A program made the position numbers and the translations under genes. This document shows positions 28,547 to 37,101 of a stretch of 64,000 nt of DNA, piece after piece; the first letter of the stretch is position 1; the number at the start of each line of letters is the position of its first letter. This stretch comes from Deltaproteobacteria bacterium (lineage in GTDB: Bacteria > Desulfobacterota > Binatia > HRBIN30 > CADEER01). The DNA lies in contig JAJCZJ010000052.1 of assembly GCA_029262455.1 (NCBI GenBank), positions 1-64,000 of the forward strand, written 5' to 3'. The notes beneath the pieces were generated by a model. The model had not been told where the DNA came from, ran no database searches, and worked only from the letters and a program-made list of their open reading frames with translations.

Positions 28547-29271
28547 GGCTGAACGCCTCCAAGTCTCGCCAGCTCCTCTTCGATCGCCGCCTCGAGTGGA
28601 CCCGGACGAAAACCGAACGGGCCGCGTGCCCCCTTGAACGCGATCCTTCCATCTCTCCCGACCAGGTACAGCCGGTCTGGCAGCGCGTTGTACGCGGTCA
28701 TCGTGCTGTCGTCGAGGTCGTCGATCAGGCACGGCATGGCGATCTCGAGGTCGTTGACGCAGCTGTTGGCAACCTGAAAACGCTCGACACTCGAAGTCGG
28801 GTGCTCGACGTACCGCAGGCGTGGGTTGACCTGAACGCTCCACCCATCGGCCGGATGAGCTTCGCGAATGTATACGAGAAGAAACTGCACTTCATTGCGG
28901 TAGCGTTCGTAGAGATCGTCGATGGCGCCAACCTGGCTCCGAAAAGGCGGTCAGGTATAGCTCCCGAAGACGAGCGCGACCGGCTTGAATCCACGAAAAT
29001 CGCTCAGCCGGATCGCACCGTTCTTCCTAGGCACCTCTCGATAGTGTGTCGCCAGGTCCAGGTCGTAGACCCGCAATGGAAGCAGCTCGAAGTCCGGCGC
29101 GAGGTCGCCCTCATCGACCAGGTCGCTGCGCTTCCAGTAGTCGACCATTTCGCGAAAGAACTCTACGACGCGCCACGACGGCGCCTCAGCCGACACTCCG
29201 AACGCAGGATATCGCACAAAGCCAAGCAAAACGGTCACGAGCAATGTCTGTATCAGCAGTGTCTTGGTCAT
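28543..29271 (-). CDS. Iodothyronine-deiodinase-like selenoprotein, in-frame UGA at 28953-28951
   Basis: Read through the UGA, one frame of 243 codons gives a 242-residue exported protein (signal peptide from the ATG at 29271, LLIQTLLVTVLLGFVRYPAFG). Sec is residue 107 in VALVFGSYT-U-PPFRSQ, matching the deiodinase active site GS-x-T-U-PPF. The later VYIREAHPADGW is the deiodinase block that includes the conserved His and Glu. The C-terminus (DRLYLVGRDGRIAFKGARGPFGF) is also typical. Eukaryotic members remove iodine from thyroid hormones; bacterial ones have no settled substrate. It heads a three-gene chain (ATGA links). The two halves would be called as separate genes at 28951-29349 and 28543-28890 if UGA were read as stop. 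Confidence 0.93.
28921..28953 (-). promoter_or_regulatory. Selenocysteine UGA with candidate bSECIS hairpin
   Basis: On the minus strand the UGA is 28953-28951. Downstream, GGAGCCA pairs with TGGCGCC around the loop GGT (loop at 28933-28931), with one A-G mismatch in the stem. The loop starts 17 bases after the UGA and carries GGU, as in the E. coli fdhF element. Pairing judged by eye. Confidence 0.65.
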
Positions 29272-29330
29272 GGCTTCAACGCAACGGGCGATCCAACAAC
29301 CCCTACAAAGTCGCGCGACAAGTTGCCAGG

Positions 29331-29366
29331 AGGACCCAAAGGGACCCAAAGGGACCCAAAGAGACC
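29331..29366. repeat. 10-bp tandem repeat between divergent operons
   Basis: Three consecutive 10-base units (AGGACCCAAA, then GGGACCCAAA twice) and a partial fourth (GAGACC) lie 60 bases upstream of the deiodinase operon and 85 bases upstream of the VOC gene. They could reflect slipped-strand expansion in a regulatory region. Confidence 0.85.
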
Positions 29367-29450
29367 AAGATCCATATGTGGAAGTCTTCGTTCAAGTTCG
29401 ATAGATCCGAATCTCGCTCCTGCGCGCAAAGCCCAAAGAGAGGATCCGCC

Positions 29451-29936
29451 ATGATCAAGGGATTGCATCACGCGGCCTACCGTTGCCGCGACTCCGAAGA
29501 GACGCGAGCCTTCTACGAGGACTTTCTCGGCCTTCCGTTGGTTGAGGCATTCGCCATCGGCACCACCGCCACTGGTCGATCGGCGAAAGTCCTCCACACT
29601 TTCTTCCAGATGGACGACGGCTCCTGCATAGCGTTCTTCGAATCCCCCGACTCTCCATTCGACTTCAAGCAGCAACACGACTTCGACCTCCACATCGCGC
29701 TGACCGTAGACGACGAGAACCTGGAGAAGATGCTCGAGAAAGGTCGTTCAAATTCGATCGACACACGCGGCCCCTCCGACCACGGCTTTGTTCGGTCGAT
29801 CTACTTCCGCGACCCAAACGGCTACGTTGTCGAGCTCGCCGCGCCCACCGGATCCAAAAAATCAGAATTCGACCAGGACAAGGCGATCCAGTCGCTAAAG
29901 GATTGGCAAGCGTCAAAGGGGACCGGTGTTGCATGA
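29451..29936 (+). CDS. VOC (glyoxalase/bleomycin-resistance/dioxygenase) family protein
   Basis: A 161-residue single VOC domain pair. It begins IKGLHHAAYRCRDSEETRAFYEDFLGLPL and ends with FVRSIYFRDPNGYVVELAAPT, which contain candidate metal ligands (H6, H-x and the E of VVELA). AGAGAGG precedes the ATG; longer upstream frames run through the repeats and are not used. VOC proteins bind a divalent metal and act on diverse small molecules. It leads a rightward six-gene run. Confidence 0.88.
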   Translation: MIKGLHHAAYRCRDSEETRAFYEDFLGLPLVEAFAIGTTATGRSAKVLHTFFQMDDGSCIAFFESPDSPFDFKQQHDFDLHIALTVDDENLEKMLEKGRSNSIDTRGPSDHGFVRSIYFRDPNGYVVELAAPTGSKKSEFDQDKAIQSLKDWQASKGTGVA

Positions 29937-30412
29937 GAGCTTCTGCGCACGCGTCGACAACCGTACCGCTCCCGAGAGAGACGGTTTTCGATTACGCCGT
30001 TTCCAACGAATGCTTCGAACGCGATCTCCACTCGTACGGTCCGATCAGTGGAATCAAGAGCGGCGAGATGCTCGACGGAGAGCCCCTTGGCACAGGCGCC
30101 CGACGAAGGATGACGTTGCTCGATGGAACGGTTCTCGTTGAAGACATTCTGCAATTCGATCGACCCGAGGTACACCGCTATCGCTGGACGAACGGATTGA
30201 AACCGCCATTCAGCTGGTTGGTCCAAAGCGGCGAAGGCTGCTTTACCTTCTCTGATGTCGAATCAGGAACCCAGGTCGATTGGGGTTACACCTTCGAGCT
30301 CAGGAGCTTCGCCTTCTACCCGCTGGCGATACCGATCGTTCGGTTGTTCCAGCAGTGGCAGAAACAAGGATTGGCGCAAGTTCGCAAATCACTTCTGGCA
30401 AGCGCCGACTAG
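29933..30412 (+). CDS. SRPBCC/START-fold ligand-binding protein
   Basis: A 159-residue protein whose ATG overlaps the VOC stop (ATGA). It has the SRPBCC pattern: ASTTVPLPRETVFDYAVSNECFERD at the start, a central sheet (RRMTLLDGTVLVEDILQFDRPEVHRYRW) and a long C-terminal helix (LAIPIVRLFQQWQKQGLAQVRKSL). Such proteins bind hydrophobic small molecules or act as cyclases. Its partner genes suggest a role in breakdown of an aromatic or terpenoid-like compound, which is inference. Confidence 0.8.
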   Translation: MRASAHASTTVPLPRETVFDYAVSNECFERDLHSYGPISGIKSGEMLDGEPLGTGARRRMTLLDGTVLVEDILQFDRPEVHRYRWTNGLKPPFSWLVQSGEGCFTFSDVESGTQVDWGYTFELRSFAFYPLAIPIVRLFQQWQKQGLAQVRKSLLASAD

Positions 30413-30486
30413 CTGTCTCCACCCTCTCCAATCTTCGGTCGCAGAGCACTCGCCACCGTGGCCGGAATGGGCTACCTTTCCGCGCC

Positions 30487-30939
30487 ATGGCAGCCAACGA
30501 ACTTCAAGCACTCGTCCGCGGCCTGGCAGACAAAGAGGCGATCCGAGACCTCACCTACCTCTACGTTCACCACGTTTGGCAAGACAACCCAGCCGCGGTC
30601 GCAGAGTTGTTCGCTGAAGACGGTCAGATGGACACCAGTCTAGAGGACCCGATCCAAGGTCGAGACGCCCTGCGGGCCGCCTTCGAGAGACTCCTCGACG
30701 GCGCCGACCTGCAACCATTCGTCCACAACCACATCATCGACATCGACGGGGATACCGCTTCCGGCGTCTGCTACATCGACTTGCGTTCGGTACAGGACGG
30801 CAAGAGCATGATGGGTTCGGGGTACTACACCGACCGCTACGTGCGGATCGAGGGCCAATGGAAGTTCCAATCACGCGCCCTCACCCTGCGCCACTTCGTG
30901 CCGCTCGAAGACGGTTGGGCGAACCACAACGACAAGTAG
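30487..30939 (+). CDS. NTF2/SnoaL-like protein
   Basis: A 150-residue protein from the ATG at 30487. It has the SnoaL_4-like pattern LADKEAIRDLTYLYVHHVWQ, VAELFAEDGQMD, GRDALRAAFERLLDG and a C-terminal sheet ending GQWKFQSRALTLRHFVPLE. The family includes isomerases, hydrolases and dehydratases for small hydrophobic substrates; Asp/His residues that could act in catalysis are present but the activity cannot be assigned. It lies 74 bases after the SRPBCC gene in the same run. Confidence 0.85.
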   Translation: MAANELQALVRGLADKEAIRDLTYLYVHHVWQDNPAAVAELFAEDGQMDTSLEDPIQGRDALRAAFERLLDGADLQPFVHNHIIDIDGDTASGVCYIDLRSVQDGKSMMGSGYYTDRYVRIEGQWKFQSRALTLRHFVPLEDGWANHNDK

Positions 30940-30964
30940 CGCTTCGAGATCGGGGATCCGCTCC

Positions 30965-32218
30965 ATGCCACGTACAGTATTTCGAGGCGCCAACTTGCTC
31001 GACGGGACCAACCCGGCGGTCGCCGGCAATACTGTGGTCATCGAGGGACAACGCATCGCGGCCGTGGCCGTGGATCAGGAGTTTTCACCCGCGCCGACCG
31101 ACGCCATCTATGAGCTGAACGGCGCTACGCTACTTCCCGGTATGGTACAGGCACACTGGCACGGCTCCTATCACGGCTTGGATTTCGAGCCGGCACCCGT
31201 CGGCCTCGAGCGTCCGCCCGGCTACCTGATGCTACTCGCTGCTAAGCAAGCTCGGATGGCCCTCGACTACGGGTTCACCGGTGTCATCGGCGCCGCCACC
31301 GGCGACGCCCTAGACGCGCAACTCAAGACTGCCATCGCCGACAACATCTTGGTCGGCCCTCGTATCATGGCTAGCGGGCGTTGGCTCATCACCACCGGCG
31401 ATTCCAATGACCTCCCCGAGTTTTGGTGGTGGGGAATCACTGCCGAAGGCAGCCAGCGCATCTGCGACGGCGCCAACGAATTCCGCAAGGCCGTACGGCA
31501 GGAAATCAAAGAGGGCGCCGAAATCATCAAGATCTTCAGCGACAGTGGGCACGCCCTGATCTACGGCACCGACTTCGTTTCGATGATCGACGACGAGTTG
31601 AAGGCGGTCGTCGAAGCCGCGCATCACCGTGGTGCAAAAGTTCGATCGCACGTAACCTCGAAGAAGAACATTCTCGCATGCATCGCGGCCGGCGTAGACG
31701 TACTCGACCACGCCGACTGGATGGACGACGAATGCATCGAGGCAATGGTCCAAGCCGGCACCTACGTCTGCCCGAGCCTCTGGCTCCCTCACGCCATCAT
31801 CGAACGGCTTACCAACGAGGGCCAAGGCGACGAACCATTCGTCGCGACCATGCGCACCGAAGTCGAGAACATGCGCACGATGCTACCGCGTGCCACGGCG
31901 GCGGGGGTAAAACTCATGGTCGGCGACGACTGGGGAACAGCCATGACGCCCCACGGTGACTACAACAAGGAGATGCAGCTCTACGTAGAAGACGTCGGTA
32001 TCAAGCCGCTCGACGTGCTGCGCTGGGCGACCCTCCATGGAACCGAGTGCATGGGGCTGGGCAGCGAACTCGGAACGATAGCCGAAGGCAAGCTGGCCGA
32101 TCTGGTGATCGTGAACGGTGACCCGAGCGAAGACATCGGAGTCCTCGGAGATCCTGCGAATATCCAGGCGGTGATGCGAGACGGAACCTTCGTCAAAGAA
32201 CCTCAGAAGGATCAATGA
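30965..32218 (+). CDS. Amidohydrolase (imidazolonepropionase/prolidase-like)
   Basis: A 417-residue metal-dependent hydrolase. The HxH metal motif is AHWHG (H64, H66); EIIKIFSDSGH carries a Lys that could be the carbamylated bridging ligand; RSHVTSKK and VDVLDHADW give further His ligands and MVGDDWG the catalytic Asp. The C-terminal beta-domain has GTIAEGKLADLVIVNGDP. It acts in the cytoplasm on a cyclic or amide substrate not identified here. It is placed directly before a second, unrelated-subfamily amidohydrolase, suggesting consecutive pathway steps. Confidence 0.9.
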   Translation: MPRTVFRGANLLDGTNPAVAGNTVVIEGQRIAAVAVDQEFSPAPTDAIYELNGATLLPGMVQAHWHGSYHGLDFEPAPVGLERPPGYLMLLAAKQARMALDYGFTGVIGAATGDALDAQLKTAIADNILVGPRIMASGRWLITTGDSNDLPEFWWWGITAEGSQRICDGANEFRKAVRQEIKEGAEIIKIFSDSGHALIYGTDFVSMIDDELKAVVEAAHHRGAKVRSHVTSKKNILACIAAGVDVLDHADWMDDECIEAMVQAGTYVCPSLWLPHAIIERLTNEGQGDEPFVATMRTEVENMRTMLPRATAAGVKLMVGDDWGTAMTPHGDYNKEMQLYVEDVGIKPLDVLRWATLHGTECMGLGSELGTIAEGKLADLVIVNGDPSEDIGVLGDPANIQAVMRDGTFVKEPQKDQ

Positions 32219-32260
32219 CTCGATATCCGGGGCGACACAGTAGAGGACCAAGGAAAGACG

Positions 32261-33430
32261 ATGCGTAACGGATTCAAAGTCTTCGACGCCGACGCGCATG
32301 TCGTCGAGCCACGCGACCTCTGGGAACGGTTCCTCGACAAGAGTTACCAAGCGCGAGTGTCCTGGCGCCAGCCCTTCGACGGGATGGACCGCTTTCGACC
32401 GGTCACCGTCGACGGGGTGTACACCCAGAGCCTCAAGACCCTCTACGGCCGGCAACAAGAGGCGGTTCGGTGGACTACCGAAGCCATGGTCGCCAAGTAC
32501 GGTGAGGTTGTGAACCGTGGCTTCGACGGCGCCGGCGTCGCCGAGTCGTTGCGCGCGGAGGGAGTCGACCTATGCGTACTCTACGGTCCGGGATACGACA
32601 TGTGGGTCGATGGCATCGCCCCCGATCTACAAGCGGCGATGGCGCGTGCTTACAATCGCTGGGCGGAGGAGATGCGCGAGACGTCCGGCGGACTCGTATT
32701 GGCCGCCGGCCCGGTCCCTCTCAACGACATCACGCGCGCTGTCGAGGAAGTACGCTATGCACACGAGCGTTTGGGCACCCCCTGCTTTTGGGCGAGACCC
32801 AACCCCTTCAACCACCGCACGTTGGGGGATCGCTACTACGACCCACTTTGGGAGGTACTCCAGGATCTCGACGTCGCCTTCGCCACGCACGAGTTCATGG
32901 GACTCAACGGACCATCGGCCGGCAGCGACCGATTCGAATCATTCGTCGAGTGGCATAGCTGTGTGCACCAAATGGAAGCCCAGATGGCGATGCTGTCGAT
33001 GATCGTCAACGGGGTCTTCGAGCGCTACCCGCGACTGCGGGTCGGATACATGGAGGCCGGCTCGTCGTGGGTGCCCTCCTGGCTGCACCGCATCGAGGAA
33101 CACGTCGAGCTCGCCGGCTGGCTCGAGACCCCCGAATGCACCAAATCTCCGCTCGAGTATTTCACGAGCAATTGCTACGTAACTACCGAATGTGATGAGC
33201 ATTTGGTCCACCACACGGTCGCCGAGCTCGGCGACGAGCGGATCCTTTTCGAGACCGACTATCCGCACCCTGATTCGAAGTATCCGCACGCTGTGACGAC
33301 TTTCCTCGCGCAGGACGGCATCAGCGATGAGAACAAGCGGAAGATTCTCTGGGACAACGCGATCGACTTCTACCGGTTTCCCGAAAGCTTGATGCCAACG
33401 AAGTTCGAGGAATCAACGCCGCGCACTTGA
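32261..33430 (+). CDS. Amidohydrolase family 2 protein (ACMSD-like TIM barrel)
   Basis: A 389-residue protein of the PF04909 family. It starts KVFDADAHVVEPRDLWERF (the D-x-D-x-H metal site), with FATHEFMG and ending motif ERILFETDYPHPDSKYP carrying the metal-binding Asp, then KRKILWDNAIDFYRF. AAGGAAAG precedes the ATG. Members include decarboxylases and hydrolases of ring-cleavage products, which fits a catabolic operon with the VOC protein. Confidence 0.9.
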   Translation: MRNGFKVFDADAHVVEPRDLWERFLDKSYQARVSWRQPFDGMDRFRPVTVDGVYTQSLKTLYGRQQEAVRWTTEAMVAKYGEVVNRGFDGAGVAESLRAEGVDLCVLYGPGYDMWVDGIAPDLQAAMARAYNRWAEEMRETSGGLVLAAGPVPLNDITRAVEEVRYAHERLGTPCFWARPNPFNHRTLGDRYYDPLWEVLQDLDVAFATHEFMGLNGPSAGSDRFESFVEWHSCVHQMEAQMAMLSMIVNGVFERYPRLRVGYMEAGSSWVPSWLHRIEEHVELAGWLETPECTKSPLEYFTSNCYVTTECDEHLVHHTVAELGDERILFETDYPHPDSKYPHAVTTFLAQDGISDENKRKILWDNAIDFYRFPESLMPTKFEESTPRT

Positions 33431-33446
33431 GGTGAAAGGAACATCG

Positions 33447-33962
33447 ATGGCAGGCATCGAATACAACGTCGCACCGATTCCTCCCGACGCCGAGCACACG
33501 ACGTACGTCGAAGCCGGCATCGTGTCTTTCGGAATCGAGTACCGACTGCTCGACGAGGCCGAGCTAGCCGCCAACTACGAAGGCGAAGCAATGCAGGAGA
33601 TTCAAGACGCGGTGGACGCCAACACCGTAGAAGACAACGGCGTCTCAATCCATGTCATCGCGCCACACACGGGGCACGAGTACTTGCGCTTCGACTGCTT
33701 CGCCAACGGCCCACACTATCACTACATCGAACCGTCCGGGGAAAAGCAGATCATCGTCGAGTACGACCCCATCGCCATGGGCGACATGCTGGCGTGGACG
33801 ATGCGCCAACTGCGCACCCGACTAGCGCCGATGCTGGTTCACGCCGGAGGGGGTGACCTGGTACCCGACCTCGACATGGCCCTCATCAATGAACGGCTCG
33901 TCGACGTAGAACAAATCGCCAGCGAAGCAGAAGCCGCTCTAGCTGCGCGTCCAAAAACGTAG
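33447..33962 (+). CDS. Conserved protein of unknown function, end of catabolic run
   Basis: A 171-residue protein from the ATG at 33447, preceded by AAAGGA; an upstream ATG at 33432 is one base after the previous stop and is a weaker choice. It contains a His-rich patch (HVIAPHTGHEYLRFDCFANGPHYHYI) that could bind a metal, then an amphipathic C-terminal half. I do not recognise the family with confidence. It is probably co-transcribed with the amidohydrolases. Confidence 0.75.
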   Translation: MAGIEYNVAPIPPDAEHTTYVEAGIVSFGIEYRLLDEAELAANYEGEAMQEIQDAVDANTVEDNGVSIHVIAPHTGHEYLRFDCFANGPHYHYIEPSGEKQIIVEYDPIAMGDMLAWTMRQLRTRLAPMLVHAGGGDLVPDLDMALINERLVDVEQIASEAEAALAARPKT

Positions 33963-34108
33963 CTTACAACGTCACCATCGCTCAGGGCAGCCACCCGCTC
34001 GACAACTGCGACCGCTTCGACCTTGACGGCGACGGCTCAGTCACCATCGCCGATTTGGTGCGCGCCGTCACCAACGCCCTCGAAGGCTGTGCGATGATTC
34101 CGCAATGA
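33962..34108 (+). pseudogene. Orphan dockerin-like EF-hand fragment
   Basis: A frame shifted from the preceding gene encodes DLDGDGSVTIADLVRAVTNA followed by LEGCAMIPQ and a stop. This is the C-terminal half of the EF-hand repeat seen at the ends of secreted proteins elsewhere in the window. There is no start codon or upstream domain, so it is read as the leftover tail of a deleted secreted-protein gene. Confidence 0.7.
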
Positions 34109-34129
34109 GGAGCAGCTCCGAGGGGGGGC

Positions 34130-34165
34130 GCGGGGATGACCGGCTGGGGAACCGGCCACCCCCGC
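34130..34165. terminator. Hairpin between convergent genes
   Basis: GCGGGG at 34130-34135 pairs with CCCCGC at 34160-34165, with an inner CCGG/CCGG pair. There is no U-tract on either strand. It lies just before the stop of the leftward gene at 34189 and after the rightward run, so a role in termination is plausible. Confidence 0.3.
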
Positions 34166-34188
34166 TTGGGAGGCTCAGCCAGGGAAGA

Positions 34189-36990
34189 TCAGCCGAGCCG
34201 TCCGAGAAAAATAGCTACGCGCGCCGACCCGCCGAGCGGGTAGCCCAAAAACACAACGGACTTCTTGTTCTTCGACGGGCGCACATCCATCGAACCCAGG
34301 ACACCACCGACCGCAGTCGGCAAGGCCTGGTCTGCCTGGGCAACCAAAGTGTAGACGCCACGTCGCTCGGCGACGATCGACTGGAAGAAGCGATCGCTCT
34401 CAACGACGAAGACCACTCCCTTGCCACGCACAGTCGCGGAGGGCCCGTACGTCTCGTACGGTCGAACCGAATCGATCCAGTCACCGCCGGGCAGCTCGTC
34501 CGTGTCACAGAGAAGCTCACGATCGCCTGCAACCCCGCGTTGAAACACGCATGCATCGTGCGAGCCACCCGAAACCGTCGTCGTGAAATAGATCGACTTG
34601 CGGCGAATCGACGGAGGCACTTCGATCTCGTCATACGTACCGCCGATCGGCGACACATCGCCAACACAGACCTCCTCGATCAACGGCGGTCCAGTCTTCG
34701 GAACACGGATCAAGCAATCGCCGGCGCTGGTATCTCCGCTAAAAACACCCGTCTTCGCGGAGACACTGGGACTGCGAAACCCGTCGATCGTGGCCCCGCT
34801 AGGTAGCAAGTCTCCCTCGAGAGCCATCGTCAACACGCCAACCCCACGAACGTATCGAAACATTCCCACGCTTGCAGTCGGGTGATCGAGTTGGGCGACG
34901 AATTGAACGTGTCGACCGTCCACCGAGGGAACGGCCAGCGCTTCGGAGTCCGACGTGAAGTTGAAAAACGTACCGACACCACCCGGCAACAGCGCCCCGG
35001 AATCCGCCACAATATCCAAGGCACCGGACCTCCTGGCGAGAAACACCGACTCGCCGGTCGTGTTGAACGTCTTGCCGGAAAAAACAATTCGACTGGTGGT
35101 TGCGTTCAATGACTCAGGCTCAATCTCCTGCACGACCTTGCCACCAGGTCCGATATCAAGCGGCGCAACGATGGTCGCAACGACACCACAGCCGGCGATC
35201 GTGCACTTTCTGCCGTAAATCGCACTTCGATGACCCCGGACCACCATCGTGCCGGCGACGTTGGTCGAAGGAAACGCGACCTTGAAACCAGCACCCACGG
35301 TCGTCGGAGCCGTCACTTGCATGCCGCTCGAAATCACACCCGCCGGCGTCACCTGAAAGGCGCCGTGACCATTCGCACACTGCGCGGTGAAAGCTACCTC
35401 TGCGGCACCGTTGATTGATACGTCGGCAGAAAAGTCCTCGAACGCACCGAAAGGACAAGCCGAGGCCAGGGAGGCCACCGAGCTCAGAGCCGCCGCCGGC
35501 GCTTGCCGCAGGGCAATGATCTCATCGTTCGCGGCAACACAGGGGGCGACACCACCGGTATCGACCTCGATGGAAATCGCCACGTCCTTGAGATCGTTGA
35601 CGGCTGGAGCAAAGCGCTTACCGGCAAAGTCACAGACGACTTCCCCGGTCGTCAGTACATCGTTCACACGCACCAACGGATTCAAACCACCGGTTCCCGG
35701 CGCAACCGCCAAGGTCTTGCCCAATACACTGTCTTCGAATGCAAAGACCACATCGTCGGAATTGTTGATCACCGGCTGCGCGAAAAATTGATCAATCACC
35801 CCTCCACTGGGCAGAGCAGCCCCTTCGCAAGCAACCGCACTCACACCCCCAACGATGAACTTGTAAACCCCGGCGGGATCGGCCCCATGGCCGCGATCGT
35901 GTAGTACGACCACTCCATTGTCGTTGAGATCAAAGCTGCGCGGACTCTCCCGATCGAAGGAGCGAATGTCGCCGCCGCACGGTCCGGGATCGCGCTCGAG
36001 GGCCATCAAGGTAGTGACAGCCCCGCTGAGCAGGTAGAGCCCCGCTTCCGATTGAGTCGTCTCGCGCCCCACGAAGGCGACGTCACCGACATCGTTGAGC
36101 GAGATCTGACCTCGATTACCGAACTTGCGGAAGGTGCCGCCACCGGGACCGACATCGCCTTCGGCGACGAGCGTTGTAATCAATCCGGTCGCCGCCGTGT
36201 ACAGGTAGAAACCGGTGCTCACACCCAAACCACCGTCGATCGATGCCCAGAACGCAACGTCCCCGAGCGCGTTCATCTCCGGCTCGCCGAACGAGCTGAA
36301 CGTACCCCCACTGGGACTCGCGTCTCCGGACAGGGCAACTTCGATGAGTCCCGCCGGGCCGTGGACAAAGATACCTTCATCGGTGGCGGCGAAGACGTAC
36401 TGCTTACTCTTCATGGCAATCGGGCGATGGAGAGTTCCAAACGTCGAGCCGAACGGGTTGAGGTCGCTCGATGCGACGACGACTTCGAGATCGGACGTCG
36501 GGCCCCAGGTCGTCGCGGAAGCGTCAGCAATAAAGTCGAGAGTCCCGCCACCAGCTGGGTCAGATGAGACAGAAATCAAAACCGTGTCGCCGCCCGCAAC
36601 CGGCACGATCAATCTCGCCGCTCCGCCAGTCGAGGACTCCTCACTACACCCCACCTCCGTCAGAACACCGCAGGCGCCCTGGTATACAGACACCACCGCG
36701 TCGAACGTCGAACCCGCCGTGTCGAGCAGAAGCGAGGTGTCGCCAACCGCAGTGAACGAGTACCAGACGTTGTTGTCCTCACCCGCGCACGATGGAATCG
36801 GATCCCCCGGATCAACGGTCGCGAGAGTGGTGTCACTCGATTCAAAAAATGGCAATGCGCCAATGGGCGTGGCACCGAGACAAGTGTCGCTGGGCAAGGC
36901 CCAGGTGGGTGAAGCGGCCAGCATGGCCAGCAGGGTCAATCCGCCCACGCGGATCGACACGCTAATCCTCGACTGCTTATTCGCTTTCAT
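34189..36990 (-). CDS. Large exported protein with NxxGxxAF-type repeats
   Basis: A 933-residue secreted protein with a signal peptide (LTLLAMLAASPTWA). Residues 35-155 resemble a pre-peptidase C-terminal-like beta-sandwich (NNVWYSFTAVGDTSLLLDT). The rest is a tandem array of propeller-like units of about 55-60 residues. Each has an NxxGxxAF-like core (MNALGDVAFWAS, LNDVGDVAFVGR, INNSDDVVFAFE, INGAAEVAFTAQ) followed by a GGxF/GGTF loop. It resembles the 'choice-of-anchor tandem repeat NxxGxxAF' proteins. The function is unknown, probably surface-associated. The final part carries no obvious anchor. Confidence 0.85.
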   Translation of the reverse strand: MKANKQSRISVSIRVGGLTLLAMLAASPTWALPSDTCLGATPIGALPFFESSDTTLATVDPGDPIPSCAGEDNNVWYSFTAVGDTSLLLDTAGSTFDAVVSVYQGACGVLTEVGCSEESSTGGAARLIVPVAGGDTVLISVSSDPAGGGTLDFIADASATTWGPTSDLEVVVASSDLNPFGSTFGTLHRPIAMKSKQYVFAATDEGIFVHGPAGLIEVALSGDASPSGGTFSSFGEPEMNALGDVAFWASIDGGLGVSTGFYLYTAATGLITTLVAEGDVGPGGGTFRKFGNRGQISLNDVGDVAFVGRETTQSEAGLYLLSGAVTTLMALERDPGPCGGDIRSFDRESPRSFDLNDNGVVVLHDRGHGADPAGVYKFIVGGVSAVACEGAALPSGGVIDQFFAQPVINNSDDVVFAFEDSVLGKTLAVAPGTGGLNPLVRVNDVLTTGEVVCDFAGKRFAPAVNDLKDVAISIEVDTGGVAPCVAANDEIIALRQAPAAALSSVASLASACPFGAFEDFSADVSINGAAEVAFTAQCANGHGAFQVTPAGVISSGMQVTAPTTVGAGFKVAFPSTNVAGTMVVRGHRSAIYGRKCTIAGCGVVATIVAPLDIGPGGKVVQEIEPESLNATTSRIVFSGKTFNTTGESVFLARRSGALDIVADSGALLPGGVGTFFNFTSDSEALAVPSVDGRHVQFVAQLDHPTASVGMFRYVRGVGVLTMALEGDLLPSGATIDGFRSPSVSAKTGVFSGDTSAGDCLIRVPKTGPPLIEEVCVGDVSPIGGTYDEIEVPPSIRRKSIYFTTTVSGGSHDACVFQRGVAGDRELLCDTDELPGGDWIDSVRPYETYGPSATVRGKGVVFVVESDRFFQSIVAERRGVYTLVAQADQALPTAVGGVLGSMDVRPSKNKKSVVFLGYPLGGSARVAIFLGRLG

Positions 36991-37032
36991 TTCTCTCCCC
37001 TTCTCGAGGCCGCCTCGGCCGGGACTCGATCT

Positions 37033-37054
37033 CCCTCACCAATCCGTATTGGCC
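37033..37054. promoter_or_regulatory. Upstream element shared with 56348-56368
   Basis: CCCTCACCAATCCGTATTGG plus CC lies 43 bases upstream of the leftward start at 36990. The same text with one base deleted and one changed occurs upstream of the secreted-protein gene starting at 56219. It also forms the left arm of a dyad CCAATCC...GGATTGG (37039-37075). Confidence 0.45.
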
Positions 37055-37101
37055 AATTAGCAATCATTGGATTGGCCCATAGCTGGTAGGATTGTATTTT
37101 G

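Noticed and set aside
33962-34108. Small EF-hand protein gene
   Set aside because: No start codon in frame and no signal peptide; it looks like the end of a lost gene.
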